The position numbers and the translations under genes were made by a program. 43,607 bases of DNA from an uncultured Eubacteriales bacterium. GTDB taxonomy: Bacteria > Bacillota > Clostridia > Tissierellales > Peptoniphilaceae. The notes under the pieces were generated by a model. The model searched no databases. It had not been told where the DNA came from and saw nothing but the letters and a program-made list of their open reading frames with translations. Shown here one piece after another: positions 32,426 to 39,797 of this stretch (its first letter is position 1; the number at the start of each line of letters is the position of its first letter). The stretch spans positions 1-43,607 of the forward strand of contig UQBO01000010.1 of NCBI GenBank assembly GCA_900539225.1, read 5' to 3'.

Positions 32426-32959
32426 TTAATATTGATATTCAAATGCGTGAACTATATACTTCACTCCGCTGATTATAAAGTACATACCAATTAGGTAAAC
32501 AACTGTAAATGCTGCGCCTAGAGGGTTGTATATCATCATTATACCAAGTATAATTGAGATGATGTTTATAGCGATATTTAGTCCATAAAGTCCGCCATGA
32601 ATGTCTTTTAGGTAGCTTCCATAGATAAGGTCATTAATCGAGTCAATTATAAACCAAATTGCAAATGCATATGGCAAAGTCATTACCATAGAATTAATAT
32701 TTGACACAATTAAAATTCCTAGCAAAATGTCTAAAATGCTTGTCCACATGAATATGTTGATGTTTAGTCCAGTGTACTTTTTGATGTTGTGATGAATCAT
32801 CAAACCGCCAATGCCTTTGAATATGGCACTGATGCCAAAGTAAATTACAAGCGATTCCAAGCTCGCCAATGGATTTTTAAATGCTATAAAGGCAATAAAA
32901 ATAAAAAATATTCCTATGATTAGCGAAATCCAATCGACTTTTTTCTTATTTTCTGTCAT
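32426..32959 (-). CDS. DUF308 (HdeD-like) membrane protein
   Basis: A 177-residue integral membrane protein with about six hydrophobic helices in three hairpins, each near-repeating a GI-FFI-IAF type pattern. This matches DUF308/HdeD, linked to acid resistance in enterics but of unknown function in Gram-positives. I start at ATG 32957-32959, with AGGAGG 7 nt upstream. A longer in-frame start at 33025 lies upstream of the predicted promoter and is rejected. Single-gene unit. Confidence 0.8.
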   Translation of the reverse strand: MTENKKKVDWISLIIGIFFIFIAFIAFKNPLASLESLVIYFGISAIFKGIGGLMIHHNIKKYTGLNINIFMWTSILDILLGILIVSNINSMVMTLPYAFAIWFIIDSINDLIYGSYLKDIHGGLYGLNIAINIISIILGIMMIYNPLGAAFTVVYLIGMYFIISGVKYIVHAFEYQY

Positions 32960-32977
32960 AATAAGACCTCCTTTGCT

Positions 32978-33006
32978 TATATAATACCCCCAAAAAGTAT
33001 GGTCAA
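32978..33006 (-). promoter_or_regulatory. Promoter of the DUF308 gene
   Basis: TTGACC (33001-33006) and TATATA (32978-32983) are 17 bp apart on the minus strand. Its position fixes the downstream start codon. Confidence 0.6.
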
Positions 33007-33032
33007 TATCATAGAAATGTACCAATTTAAGA

Positions 33033-33064
33033 AGAATGGTTGGAGTAATCCGACCATTTTTCTT
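33033..33064. terminator. Terminator after mscS
   Basis: AATGGTtGGA against TCCgACCATT (33035-33058) with a 4-nt loop; T run on the plus side and a T-rich stretch on the minus side. Confidence 0.6.
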
Positions 33065-33073
33065 TTGCTTATC

Positions 33074-33904
33074 TTATTTATTAATTATTATATTTTTATC
33101 CAATATCTTAATTCCATTCCTACTCAATTCCTCCAAAGCTACCTGTCTCATCAATCTCTCAATCCTCCATTGCTCACCCGGTATAGTCTTCGCCGCAGCG
33201 CTAATCACCACACCATTGCTATTAAAATCAGTGATGCCCCAGACATTAACCCCTTCAATAACGGCGTGGTCCTCATCAAGTTTTTTCAGCGCCTTCGTCA
33301 AGATGTCGATCGCCATTTGCGCATCTGCGTCATAAGCTATAGGCACTGTAATCAGCGCTCTTTGAACGTTTTTGTTCCTGTTGGTCACGACTCTGATCTC
33401 GCCATTGGGAATGACGTGCAGCTCACCCGTATAATCACGGATAGTCGTTGTACGCAGACTGATCTTCTCAACAGTACCAGTCTTGCCCGCTACAGTGATG
33501 TCGTCACCAAGCACAAAGCTATCTTCAAGCATCAAAAATATACCGCTGATGATGTCTTCAACAAGGCTCTTCGCTCCAAAGGAAATCGCGATACCCCCTA
33601 TCCCAGCAGTTGTAATGATCGCCGAAGTGTTGACACCGAATATCCTTAGCGCCGACAAAAACCATGTGAACATGATGATGACAGTCGCGAAGCTCTTCAA
33701 AACGCTAAGTACCGTCTTAAGCCTCTTCGCATCAATAGTTCTGAGCTTGTCGTACTTTTTCTTGGCAAGCCTATTAATGATGAAGCTTATGATCTTCACT
33801 ATAATCAAGGCGATGACGAAGTATAAAAGCGCGAGCGCGATCTTGCCCAAAGTGTTCAGCGTGCCCGCCTCAGTCAAAAAACGTAATTTTATTTTATCAA
33901 ACAT
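33074..33904 (-). CDS. MscS-family mechanosensitive channel
   Basis: A 276-residue channel. Helix 1 is at about 18-42, helix 2 at about 66-90, and the pore helix TM3 at about 95-125 with TAGIGGIAISFGAKSLVEDI, the Gly/Ala-rich packing motif of MscS. The beta domain follows with ITVAGKTGTVEKISLRTTTI and HVIPNGEI. It opens under membrane tension to release solutes during hypo-osmotic shock. Length matches small MscS/YggB channels (about 286). A GGGGAG site precedes the ATG. Single-gene unit with its own promoter. Confidence 0.92.
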   Translation of the reverse strand: MFDKIKLRFLTEAGTLNTLGKIALALLYFVIALIIVKIISFIINRLAKKKYDKLRTIDAKRLKTVLSVLKSFATVIIMFTWFLSALRIFGVNTSAIITTAGIGGIAISFGAKSLVEDIISGIFLMLEDSFVLGDDITVAGKTGTVEKISLRTTTIRDYTGELHVIPNGEIRVVTNRNKNVQRALITVPIAYDADAQMAIDILTKALKKLDEDHAVIEGVNVWGITDFNSNGVVISAAAKTIPGEQWRIERLMRQVALEELSRNGIKILDKNIIINK

Positions 33905-33929
33905 ATGATTCTCCCCTCTCTAACTATCT

Positions 33930-33958
33930 ATTTTATCACAAGACGATGGCTTTATCAA
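33930..33958 (-). promoter_or_regulatory. mscS promoter
   Basis: TTGATA (33953-33958) and TAAAAT (33930-33935) are 17 bp apart on the minus strand. Confidence 0.6.
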
Positions 33959-34025
33959 GCAGTATAACTTTGATGATGGTTGTGCCACGAAGACCATATT
34001 TATATATAATAAGAAAAAAATTATA

Positions 34026-34064
34026 TTGACAAATCAAGATAAAAAGTATATACTATATATATAC
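34026..34064 (+). promoter_or_regulatory. mazEF-type promoter with palindromic operator
   Basis: TTGACA (34026-34031) and TATACT (34049-34054) are 17 bp apart. A near-perfect palindrome, GTATAT through ATATAC (34046-34064), covers the -10 and the start of transcription, as expected for antitoxin-mediated repression. Confidence 0.65.
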
Positions 34065-34090
34065 ATATACATATAAATGGAGGTGTACTT

Positions 34091-34327
34091 ATGATTACTT
34101 TACAAAAGTGGGGTAACAGCCAAGGAATAAGACTTCCAAAGTTCTTACTTAATGAGCTTGGATGGAGTGAAGATGAAGAACTGTCTGTAATAAAAGAAGA
34201 TGATAAGCTTATAATAAAAAAACACAATAAAAGAAAGAACATAGTTGAACTTTTTGATGGATATGATGGAGACTACAAGCCCGAAGAAATAGATTGGGGC
34301 GAAGCAAAGGGTAAAGAACTATGGTAG
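34091..34327 (+). CDS. MazE-like AbrB-fold antitoxin
   Basis: A 78-residue protein. The N-terminal 45 residues are a swapped-hairpin AbrB domain (LQKWGNSQGIRLPKFLLNEL, a typical MazE/PemI start). The acidic C-terminal part (FDGYDGDYKPEEIDWGEAKG) resembles the toxin-binding tail of MazE. The start has GGAGGTG upstream. Its stop overlaps the toxin start by 7 nt. It should bind the operator over its own promoter and neutralise the downstream ribonuclease. Confidence 0.9.
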   Translation: MITLQKWGNSQGIRLPKFLLNELGWSEDEELSVIKEDDKLIIKKHNKRKNIVELFDGYDGDYKPEEIDWGEAKGKELW

Positions 34328-34650
34328 AACAAGGCGATATCATAAAACTAAGTTTCAATCCTCAAAAGGGTCATGAACAATCTGGATTTAGGCCAGCTCT
34401 AGTTATTAGTAACAATGTTTTTAACAAAAACACAAATTTGGCAATACTATGTCCAATCACTAATACAAATAACAAATTTCCTTTACACGTAGCATTGGAC
34501 AGAAGGACTCAAACTGCTGGCGTCATTTTATGTGAACACATCAAATCATTGGACCTTAACGCAAGAGAGAATGTTTTTGTCGAAAAATGCCCAAAAGACA
34601 TCTTAGATCAAGTAATAAATATTGTCTATTCGCAAGTAGAAAGATTATAA
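34321..34650 (+). CDS. MazF/PemK-family endoribonuclease toxin
   Basis: A 109-residue toxin with the PemK/MazF fold: VEQGDIIKLSFNPQKGHEQSGFRPALVIS at the start (family motif GHEQxGxRPALV), ILCPITNT in the middle, and the AGVILCEHIKSLD strand near the end. MazF cleaves mRNA at short sites; the sequence preference here is unknown. Expression is coupled to the antitoxin. Complete and apparently active, with no missing segments. Confidence 0.92.
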   Translation: MVEQGDIIKLSFNPQKGHEQSGFRPALVISNNVFNKNTNLAILCPITNTNNKFPLHVALDRRTQTAGVILCEHIKSLDLNARENVFVEKCPKDILDQVINIVYSQVERL

Positions 34651-34664
34651 ATTATATACGCAAG

Positions 34665-34693
34665 ATAAGTACGTTTTATGTACTTATTTTTTT
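34665..34693 (+). terminator. Terminator of the mazEF-type module
   Basis: An 8-bp stem (ATAAGTAC at 34665-34672, complement 34680-34687) followed by seven T. Confidence 0.75.
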
Positions 34694-34769
34694 ATTTTAA
34701 AAAACTTTACATTTCCCTTACATTTTTTGGGTAAAATAATAATGAAAAACATATAAAAGGAGGAAGATT

Positions 34770-35315
34770 ATGTTTATAGTAATTTTAGGAGCAATAGTAG
34801 TGGTTTTAATCTCGTACTACATCGGCCAACAAAGGCGTTTCGTATTTTTGGAGGAGAACGTTGACAATTCTCTTGCCAACATCTCTGTCAATCTTAACTC
34901 GCGTTGGGACGCTCTAAAGGCGCTTGCTAGTGCGGTTAAGGCTTACTCGGCTCACGAGTACGAATCCCTTGTAGGCATCATCGAAAAGCGTAGACCAGTT
35001 CTTAAAACTGCCGGCGATGTCAATGGCGATGAGGCTCTACTTGAAGGCGCTCTAGCTAGGATAAATGCAGTTGCAGAGAGCTATCCAGAGCTAAAAGCGT
35101 CCGAGCTTTACATGAAGTCCATGGACTCGATTAACGACTACGAAAATAAAGTTAGAATGAGCCGTATGGTTTACAACGACTCAGTTACAAAGCTTAACAG
35201 AGACGTTAAGATGTTCCCATCATCAGTAGTTGCTTCGATACTAAACGTGCATCCAAGAGAGTATCTGACTGTTGATGACAATAAAAAGGACATGCCTGAC
35301 TTGGAGTTTAGATAA
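34770..35315 (+). CDS. LemA family protein
   Basis: A 181-residue protein with an N-terminal helix (2-20) and a long antiparallel helical bundle outside, as in LemA (RWDALKALASAVKAYSAHE, then ENKVRMSRMVYNDSVTKLNR and MFPSSVVASILNV). LemA proteins are membrane-anchored and often paired with DUF2207 or TPM-domain proteins; their function is not settled. The stop TAA shares a base with the start of the DUF2207 gene. An AGGAGGA site precedes the ATG. Confidence 0.9.
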   Translation: MFIVILGAIVVVLISYYIGQQRRFVFLEENVDNSLANISVNLNSRWDALKALASAVKAYSAHEYESLVGIIEKRRPVLKTAGDVNGDEALLEGALARINAVAESYPELKASELYMKSMDSINDYENKVRMSRMVYNDSVTKLNRDVKMFPSSVVASILNVHPREYLTVDDNKKDMPDLEFR

Positions 35316-37072
35316 TGAAAAAAGTACTCGCGACTATCCTCGCAGCTATAATTATAGTTTTTTCTATAAATACCTATGCTGCCTCGGATAGTATCGACTC
35401 GATTGAGATAAAAGCTACGCTTATGGATGACGGCGCGCTTATGGTCAGCGAGGTATGGAAAGCTACGCCCATGACTGGCACTGAGTTTTACATCCCAAAG
35501 ACTAATATGCGTGACATAGTGACCACGGATTTTAAAGTTTCTGACGAGAGTGGTCCGTACGAGACCATTAATAATTGGAACGTCGATGCGTCCTTCGACG
35601 AAAAGGCTCGCAAATGCGGTATCAATGAGACTTCTGACGGCATTGAGCTCTGCTTTGGCAAGAGCGACTTAAACAAGAACAAAACTTATACTTTAACTTA
35701 CACCATGAGGAACGCGGCTCAAAGCTTTGACGATATGGACGGCTTCAACATCCGTTTTGTGAACGACCAGATGAGCCCTGCTCCAAACAAAGTTTCTTTT
35801 GAATTAAGCCTTGCTAATGGCGAGATAAATGAGGACAACGCTCGTATTTGGGGTTTTGGCTCAAGCGCAGATATTGTTTTTGAGGACGGCAAGGTCATAG
35901 TCCACGAGATAAATGACTTTGGCCCCGCAAATCACCTAACAGTTTTATTTGGCTTAAATAAGGGCGTGATCAATCCCATTAGCATAGGTAGTGGCACTTT
36001 TGAAGAGATGAAAGAAAGAGCTATGCAAGGCTCTGACTACCATAATCGTGACGAGGAAAATATTCCTGAAGACATTGATGAGGGTGAAAGTGAAGATGAT
36101 TATGAAGAGGGCGGCTTCTTAAATGGCTTAAATAGGGCGACAAATATGCTTATGGGACCCTTCCGTCTTGCCTTTATCGCGATAGTAACGGGTTTTGCGT
36201 CAATGCTATTTCGCAAGTCCATCAAAAAGAAGGAGGGCAAACTCCCTGAAGATGTCGACTACTACAGGGACCTACCTATTGGCGGCAGTATTATTTTGAA
36301 TAATTTTATCTACTCGCAATTCCATGCATTTTCAGTTAGAAATTTGGTCGCGGCTTACTTTTTGAAATGGATTAAGGACGGCAACATCGAAGTGATTAAT
36401 GAAAAGTTCAAGAAGGGCTTTATTTTTAAGAGGGATGTGGCTGAAGATTGCTTCGCCATAATCAAGGAGCCGGCAAATGCGGACAGCATGGAAAGAGAGC
36501 TTTTTGATCTTGTAGAGAGGGCTTCGGGTGAAGACCGCATCTTGAGAAATGCTGAGCTAACGAAGGCTTTTGACAAGGGCGACCAAGCGACTTACTTTGT
36601 GCAAAAGTACAAGGACATCTCCTCGCTTGAGTCCGAAAAAGCAAGGCTGTCGACGCAAGAGACGCGTCTTGTGTTTTTTAAGTACGATAAATTGACTATG
36701 AGGGGCCGCGAAGAAGCGATTAAGCAAAAGGGCTTCATCAAGTTTTTGAAGGACTTCACTTTGATTAATGAGCGTGAAGCGGTTGAGGTCGCTCTATGGG
36801 ATGATTACCTAGTGCTCGCAGCGCTATTTGGCCTGGGAGAAAAGGTTCTAAATAAGTTTAAGATGATAGACCCGAACTACACTTACGCTGGATATAGCGG
36901 CATGGATCCACTTGTGATGTACCACGTCGTTAATCATTTAGGAACAGCTATGAGTCACGTGTATGAAAATCATGCGTCTTCGTCATCGTCGTCAAGCGGC
37001 GGAGGCGGAGGGATGTCCTTTGGTGGAGGTGGAGGATTTAGTGGGGGCGGATCTGGCGGAGGAGGCAGGTAA
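35315..37072 (+). CDS. DUF2207 membrane protein with glycine-rich tail
   Basis: A 585-residue protein. A signal peptide (to about 22) leads to an exported DUF2207 domain (about 25-215) and an acidic spacer. One helix lies at about 283-300, then a second region with cytoplasmic features, ending in poly-Ser and a Gly-rich tail (GGGGGFSGGGSGGGG). This low-complexity tail is typical of DUF2207 proteins. It is coupled to lemA, and both probably work at the membrane. The second group of helices usual in the family is weak here. Biochemical function unknown. Confidence 0.85.
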   Translation: MKKVLATILAAIIIVFSINTYAASDSIDSIEIKATLMDDGALMVSEVWKATPMTGTEFYIPKTNMRDIVTTDFKVSDESGPYETINNWNVDASFDEKARKCGINETSDGIELCFGKSDLNKNKTYTLTYTMRNAAQSFDDMDGFNIRFVNDQMSPAPNKVSFELSLANGEINEDNARIWGFGSSADIVFEDGKVIVHEINDFGPANHLTVLFGLNKGVINPISIGSGTFEEMKERAMQGSDYHNRDEENIPEDIDEGESEDDYEEGGFLNGLNRATNMLMGPFRLAFIAIVTGFASMLFRKSIKKKEGKLPEDVDYYRDLPIGGSIILNNFIYSQFHAFSVRNLVAAYFLKWIKDGNIEVINEKFKKGFIFKRDVAEDCFAIIKEPANADSMERELFDLVERASGEDRILRNAELTKAFDKGDQATYFVQKYKDISSLESEKARLSTQETRLVFFKYDKLTMRGREEAIKQKGFIKFLKDFTLINEREAVEVALWDDYLVLAALFGLGEKVLNKFKMIDPNYTYAGYSGMDPLVMYHVVNHLGTAMSHVYENHASSSSSSSGGGGGMSFGGGGGFSGGGSGGGGR

Positions 37073-37240
37073 GCTTCGTAGGATTTTACGTTCAATTGGC
37101 GCCTGAAACTCGTTCCTTGCCCAGCAATGCTCGCCTTATTTCGCATTAAGTTGAGCCCTTTTGCTAGTTTCAAATTTTTTGTCGCTGCGACGTATATTTA
37201 TACGTCTCACTCCAAAAAATTCTGCACAACGCAAAATCAT

Positions 37241-37353
37241 CTCAACTTCTCTGCGAACTAAGAGTTTGAGCACTTTGTATAATAATTTTAAAAATTCACT
37301 TCGTCTCATCCATCCTAGCGTAAAGGTTCTTGTCCGTTAGGACAAGGTTCTTC
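37241..37353. repeat. Unrecognised composite repeat, copy 1 (units A and B)
   Basis: Unit A (37241-37270) begins CTCAACTTCTCTG and ends AAGAGTTTGAG, an imperfect hairpin. Unit B (37291-37353) contains TCATCCATCCTAGCGTAAAG, then a hairpin (CTTGTCC-gtta-GGACAAG), then GGTTCTTC. No gene overlaps. Confidence 0.75.
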
Positions 37354-37381
37354 ATTGCTCCGTAAAATCTGTTTGATCAGG

Positions 37382-37486
37382 CTCAACTTCTCTGTAAACT
37401 AAGAGTTTGAGTGGTCATGTTAAAATTCACTTCGCCTTATTCATCGTAGCGTAAAGGTTCACGTCCATTTATGGACGGGGTTCTTC
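37382..37486. repeat. Unrecognised composite repeat, copy 2 (units A and B)
   Basis: Unit A at 37382-37411 differs from copy 1 at a few positions. Unit B at 37422-37486 has GTAGCGTAAAGGTTC, hairpin CGTCCAT-tt-ATGGACG, then GGTTCTTC. The hairpin arms differ from copy 1 but still pair, so the structure is conserved. Confidence 0.75.
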
Positions 37487-37544
37487 CTTATTTCAAGAAC
37501 TTACGGTTGTAGATAAATTGTTTTTAAATATATTTTAGATATTT

Positions 37545-37608
37545 AAATCCACTTCTTCTCATCCATCCTAGCGTAAAGGTTTAAGTCCATTTATGAACGG
37601 GGTTCTTC
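37545..37608. repeat. Unrecognised repeat, copy 3 (unit B only)
   Basis: CATCCTAGCGTAAAGGTT is shared with copy 1, followed by GTCCAT-tt-ATGaAC and GGTTCTTC. Unit A is absent. The remaining sequence of the 37073-37835 gap shows no gene. Confidence 0.7.
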
Positions 37609-37697
37609 AAATTAGTGTGATGCCTGTTCATTGACATGAATAAGTTTTTTGAAAATTATATATTTAGACAAAAACAAAGGATAGAGATTTTATTTTC

Positions 37698-37752
37698 GGC
37701 TCTATGTCAAATATTGAGGAGACTTATTGATTTAAGTCTCTCTTTTTACGTT
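37698..37752 (+). mobile_element. 55-bp IS-like end, copy 1 (solo)
   Basis: Starts GGCTCTATGTCAAATATTG and includes a hairpin, GAGACTT-attgattt-AAGTCTC, then CTTTTTACGTT. It matches 43553-43607 at 54 of 55 positions. The leading bases resemble ISL3-family terminal repeats. No transposase follows, so it is a solo end, a tiny non-autonomous element or a relic. Confidence 0.55.
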
Positions 37753-37810
37753 TAAACTAAGATATACACATATTTTTTGGAAGATTGTATAATTAACTTA
37801 GCCACGAAAT

Positions 37811-37835
37811 AAAAAAAGAGAGCCCATAGCCCTCT
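37811..37835 (-). terminator. Terminator of the RelB-like gene
   Basis: GAGGGCtatgGGCTCTC-type stem followed on the minus strand by seven T. The same A-run plus GAGAGC form recurs at 40171, 40741 and 41671. Confidence 0.65.
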
Positions 37836-38138
37836 TTAAAAAAATTCTTCGTCAAATTCTACCGTCTCGCCATTCTTATACTCATTCAAAACATCACCCT
37901 TTAATTTATCAACAGCCATTGGTATGCTCTTTTTAATTCTTTTAAACTCATGAACTAGCTCTTCGCCTTCAAAACCATCCTCAATAAGGTCTTTCATAAT
38001 TAAATCGTCAAACATATCGTCGACACTCTCATAAGTCTTGTCTATGGATGGATTCTTTTTCATCGCCTCTACCTCTTTTATAGCCTCGATAGTTTCAGCA
38101 TTTGGAACTTCGTTTTGGGTTTTATTCTTATTATTCAT
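37836..38138 (-). CDS. RelB-like antitoxin fragment without its DNA-binding domain
   Basis: A 100-residue protein. Residues 12-46 (PNAETIEAIKEVEAMKKNPS, then SVDDMFDDL) match the C-terminal toxin-binding part of the RelB protein at 39790-40050 almost word for word, and the DNA also matches. The ribbon-helix-helix N-terminus is missing and replaced by a short Asn/Lys stretch. A further C-terminal segment (IEDGFEGEELVHEFKRIKKS and acidic end) is extra. No toxin gene is adjacent. It may be a broken antitoxin, or an anti-toxin protein acting in trans. Good AAGAGGTG site. Confidence 0.6.
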   Translation of the reverse strand: MNNKNKTQNEVPNAETIEAIKEVEAMKKNPSIDKTYESVDDMFDDLIMKDLIEDGFEGEELVHEFKRIKKSIPMAVDKLKGDVLNEYKNGETVEFDEEFF

Positions 38139-38162
38139 AATAATACACCTCTTTTGAATATC

Positions 38163-38186
38163 AGAATATTAGAATATTAGAATTTT
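38163..38186. repeat. Triple 8-bp tandem repeat upstream of the RelB-like gene
   Basis: AGAATATT, AGAATATT, AGAATTTT in direct tandem, 25 bp before the start of the RelB-like gene; possible operator. Confidence 0.5.
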
Positions 38187-38197
38187 GCTAGTCTATC

Positions 38198-38605
38198 CTA
38201 TTGAATATTTAATTCTCTTTTTAGTCCCTCTTGCAATACTAGCGAAAAATTAATGTCCTCTTCCCTCGCCTTTATGTCCAGCCATTGAGGTATAGTTAGA
38301 GTTTTCTTTATAGCCTTATTCATTATAGCCTTTCTAACAAGAGGCATCCAAACATCAATCAGTACTGCTCTTTGATTGTCTTCGAGCTTTATATCCAGTA
38401 AAGAGCTTGCCTTTGGTACATCTTCATTGTCAATTTCAAGATTCTTCATCCATAGTCCTAAAACTTCCTTTGCCATCAACAAAGCCTCTTCTTCAGTATC
38501 TCCAAAAGTTAAGCAACCTTGCAAATCTGGGAACTCTACAGATATTCCATCATCAGCATAATCAAATATCGCTGGATAGATATACTTATCCTTATACTTT
38601 TTCAT
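38198..38605 (-). CDS. hicB: HicB-family antitoxin
   Basis: A 135-residue antitoxin. The N-terminal HicB domain (YIYPAIFDYADDGISVEFPD, GCLTFGDTEEEALLMAKEVLG) is a partially degraded RNase-H-like fold that binds HicA. The C-terminus (LTIPQWLDIKAREEDINFSL then LQEGLKRELNIQ) is a ribbon-helix-helix-like DNA-binding part. It follows hicA by 32 nt with its own AAGGAGG site, the usual hicA-hicB order. It should repress the operon and neutralise HicA. Confidence 0.92.
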   Translation of the reverse strand: MKKYKDKYIYPAIFDYADDGISVEFPDLQGCLTFGDTEEEALLMAKEVLGLWMKNLEIDNEDVPKASSLLDIKLEDNQRAVLIDVWMPLVRKAIMNKAIKKTLTIPQWLDIKAREEDINFSLVLQEGLKRELNIQ

Positions 38606-38637
38606 AAGACTACCTCCTTAAAATATTGGGGAGGGAG

Positions 38638-38841
38638 TTAAAATTTAACTCCCGTTTGCTTTTCGATACTCCTCATAGTTTTTATTGGGAAGCTTTTTCT
38701 TGGATGAGGTATGGTTACCTTGCCAAGTTCTGGATGCTTAGGATGTATCATAAATAAATGACTACCCTCTTGAGGACCCTTTTCTTGCCATCCGTGTTCC
38801 CTGAGTATCTTCAAAATCTCCCTCGAGGATAAAGATTTCAT
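38638..38841 (-). CDS. hicA: HicA-family mRNA interferase toxin
   Basis: A 67-residue toxin with a double-stranded-RNA-binding-like fold: LSSREILKILREHGW, then QEGSHLFMIHP, with the catalytic His in the GSH motif, and VTIPHPRKSFPIKTMRSIEKQ. It cleaves mRNA when free of HicB. I start at ATG 38839-38841, with GGGAGGTG upstream; the longer frame begins within the promoter region. It has a consensus promoter and is the only hicA among three hicB-like genes in this region. Confidence 0.92.
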   Translation of the reverse strand: MKSLSSREILKILREHGWQEKGPQEGSHLFMIHPKHPELGKVTIPHPRKSFPIKTMRSIEKQTGVKF

Positions 38842-38859
38842 AAAGCACCTCCCATATAT

Positions 38860-38888
38860 ATTATACGTATTATTACACATATTGTCAA
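38860..38888 (-). promoter_or_regulatory. hicAB promoter
   Basis: TTGACA (38883-38888) and TATAAT (38860-38865) are 17 bp apart on the minus strand. Confidence 0.75.
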
Positions 38889-38913
38889 TAGTTTTTTATA
38901 TTTTTTCCCAGTC

Positions 38914-38930
38914 GTCGACAAAATGTCGAC
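38914..38930. promoter_or_regulatory. 17-bp palindrome upstream of hicAB
   Basis: GTCGAC, spacer AAAAT, GTCGAC, flanked by CAGTC and AACTCACT on the plus strand. It lies 25 bp upstream of the hicA -35. The flanks are identical to those of the palindrome at 40699-40715. Confidence 0.6.
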
Positions 38931-38948
38931 AACTCACTTTTTCCCTCA

Positions 38949-38990
38949 TAAAAAAAGACTAAAGGGAACACTTCTTAATAAAGCATTCCC
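38949..38990 (-). terminator. Terminator of the relB-yafQ-hicB operon
   Basis: GGGAACACTT (38964-38973) can pair fully with AAGCATTCCC (38981-38990) allowing two G-U pairs, followed on the minus strand by a T run at 38949-38957. Confidence 0.65.
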
Positions 38991-39066
38991 CCCTAGTTGG
39001 CTATTAACACTGCCTCTATCTGTAAGACAATAATAACAGATTTTTAGCTCTTTGTCAATCTTAATT

Positions 39067-39486
39067 CTATTTAATATCCAATTCCTTCTTCAAACCCTCA
39101 GTCAAAACCCTTGAGAAATTTACGCCATATTCTTTGGTCATCTCGTTCAAGTAGCTCGGTATGGTAACCGTCTTTTTAATGGTCTTGGCGCTCGTTCTTC
39201 TGATGTAGTCATCCATGTCAATATCAATCATGGTCTTAAAACTCAAATCCATGTCAGAGAATTTGTCCTCGTCTATGACAATCTCGTCAATCGAACTTGC
39301 CTTAGGAAGCGTATTGCCCTCTATGTAGTCATCATACAAAGCACAGCCTAAAAAATCTTCCGCCATGTAATATGCATCGGAAATATTATCGCCGCAAGTT
39401 GCCCCCATATCGATGTCTGGAAAAACAATCGAGTATCCTTCACTTTCAAGATCCTTGTAAAAAATAGCAGGATAGATTAATTTCAT
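39067..39486 (-). CDS. Orphan HicB-family antitoxin, third gene of the relB-yafQ operon
   Basis: A 139-residue HicB-like protein (YPAIFYKDLESEGYSIVFPD, TCGDNISDAYYMAEDFLG; C-terminus VTIPSYLNEMTKEYGVNFSR then LTEGLKKELDIK). No hicA is adjacent. It lies 38 nt after the yafQ stop with its own AGGTG site and no promoter of its own seen, so it is read as the third gene of the relB operon. It could protect against HicA in trans, be an anti-addiction gene, or be a repressor only. Confidence 0.8.
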   Translation of the reverse strand: MKLIYPAIFYKDLESEGYSIVFPDIDMGATCGDNISDAYYMAEDFLGCALYDDYIEGNTLPKASSIDEIVIDEDKFSDMDLSFKTMIDIDMDDYIRRTSAKTIKKTVTIPSYLNEMTKEYGVNFSRVLTEGLKKELDIK

Positions 39487-39524
39487 ACTTTCACCTCCGT
39501 TTATAGTAAGGTTAATGTTTTTAA

Positions 39525-39797
39525 TTAAAATAAATCACTATGCGTTCCTGTCCTTGTTAAGTACAGAATCAAATTCTTTTCTACGATTTCATATATTAAG
39601 AGCCAATCCGGTGTGATGTGACACTCTCTGCAATTTACGTAATTTCCTTTAAGTTCATGATCTTTATACTTTGCTGGAAGCTTTTCTCCTGAAACTAATA
39701 TCTTTAATACTTCTGTTAAAAGTCCTATATCGTAGCCTCTCTTCTTTATTTTCTTTAAATCTTTCTCGAACTTTTTAGTAGGCCTTAAATCATACAT
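39525..39797 (-). CDS. YafQ/RelE-family mRNA interferase toxin
   Basis: A 90-residue RelE-superfamily toxin, YafQ branch: LRPTKKFEKDLKKIKKRGYD, KDHELKGNYVNCRECHITPD, WLLIYEIVEKNLILYLTRTG and a C-terminal HSDLF. The His residues in DHEL, ECHI and THSD match YafQ catalytic positions. I start at ATG 39795-39797, with GGAG 9 nt upstream inside relB; a TTG five codons earlier lacks this. It overlaps relB by 8 nt. It cuts mRNA in the ribosome in known relatives. Confidence 0.9.
   Translation of the reverse strand: MYDLRPTKKFEKDLKKIKKRGYDIGLLTEVLKILVSGEKLPAKYKDHELKGNYVNCRECHITPDWLLIYEIVEKNLILYLTRTGTHSDLF

Noticed and set aside
32960..33025. 22-residue N-terminal extension of the DUF308 protein
   Set aside because: It would start upstream of the predicted promoter; the shorter form has AGGAGG at the right distance.
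36970..37173. Minus-strand frame rich in proline
   Set aside because: It is the mirror of the glycine-rich tail of the DUF2207 gene, with no ribosome site.
37241..37608. Possible CRISPR array
   Set aside because: Only three diverged, over-long repeat units with internal hairpins, unequal spacing, and no cas genes.
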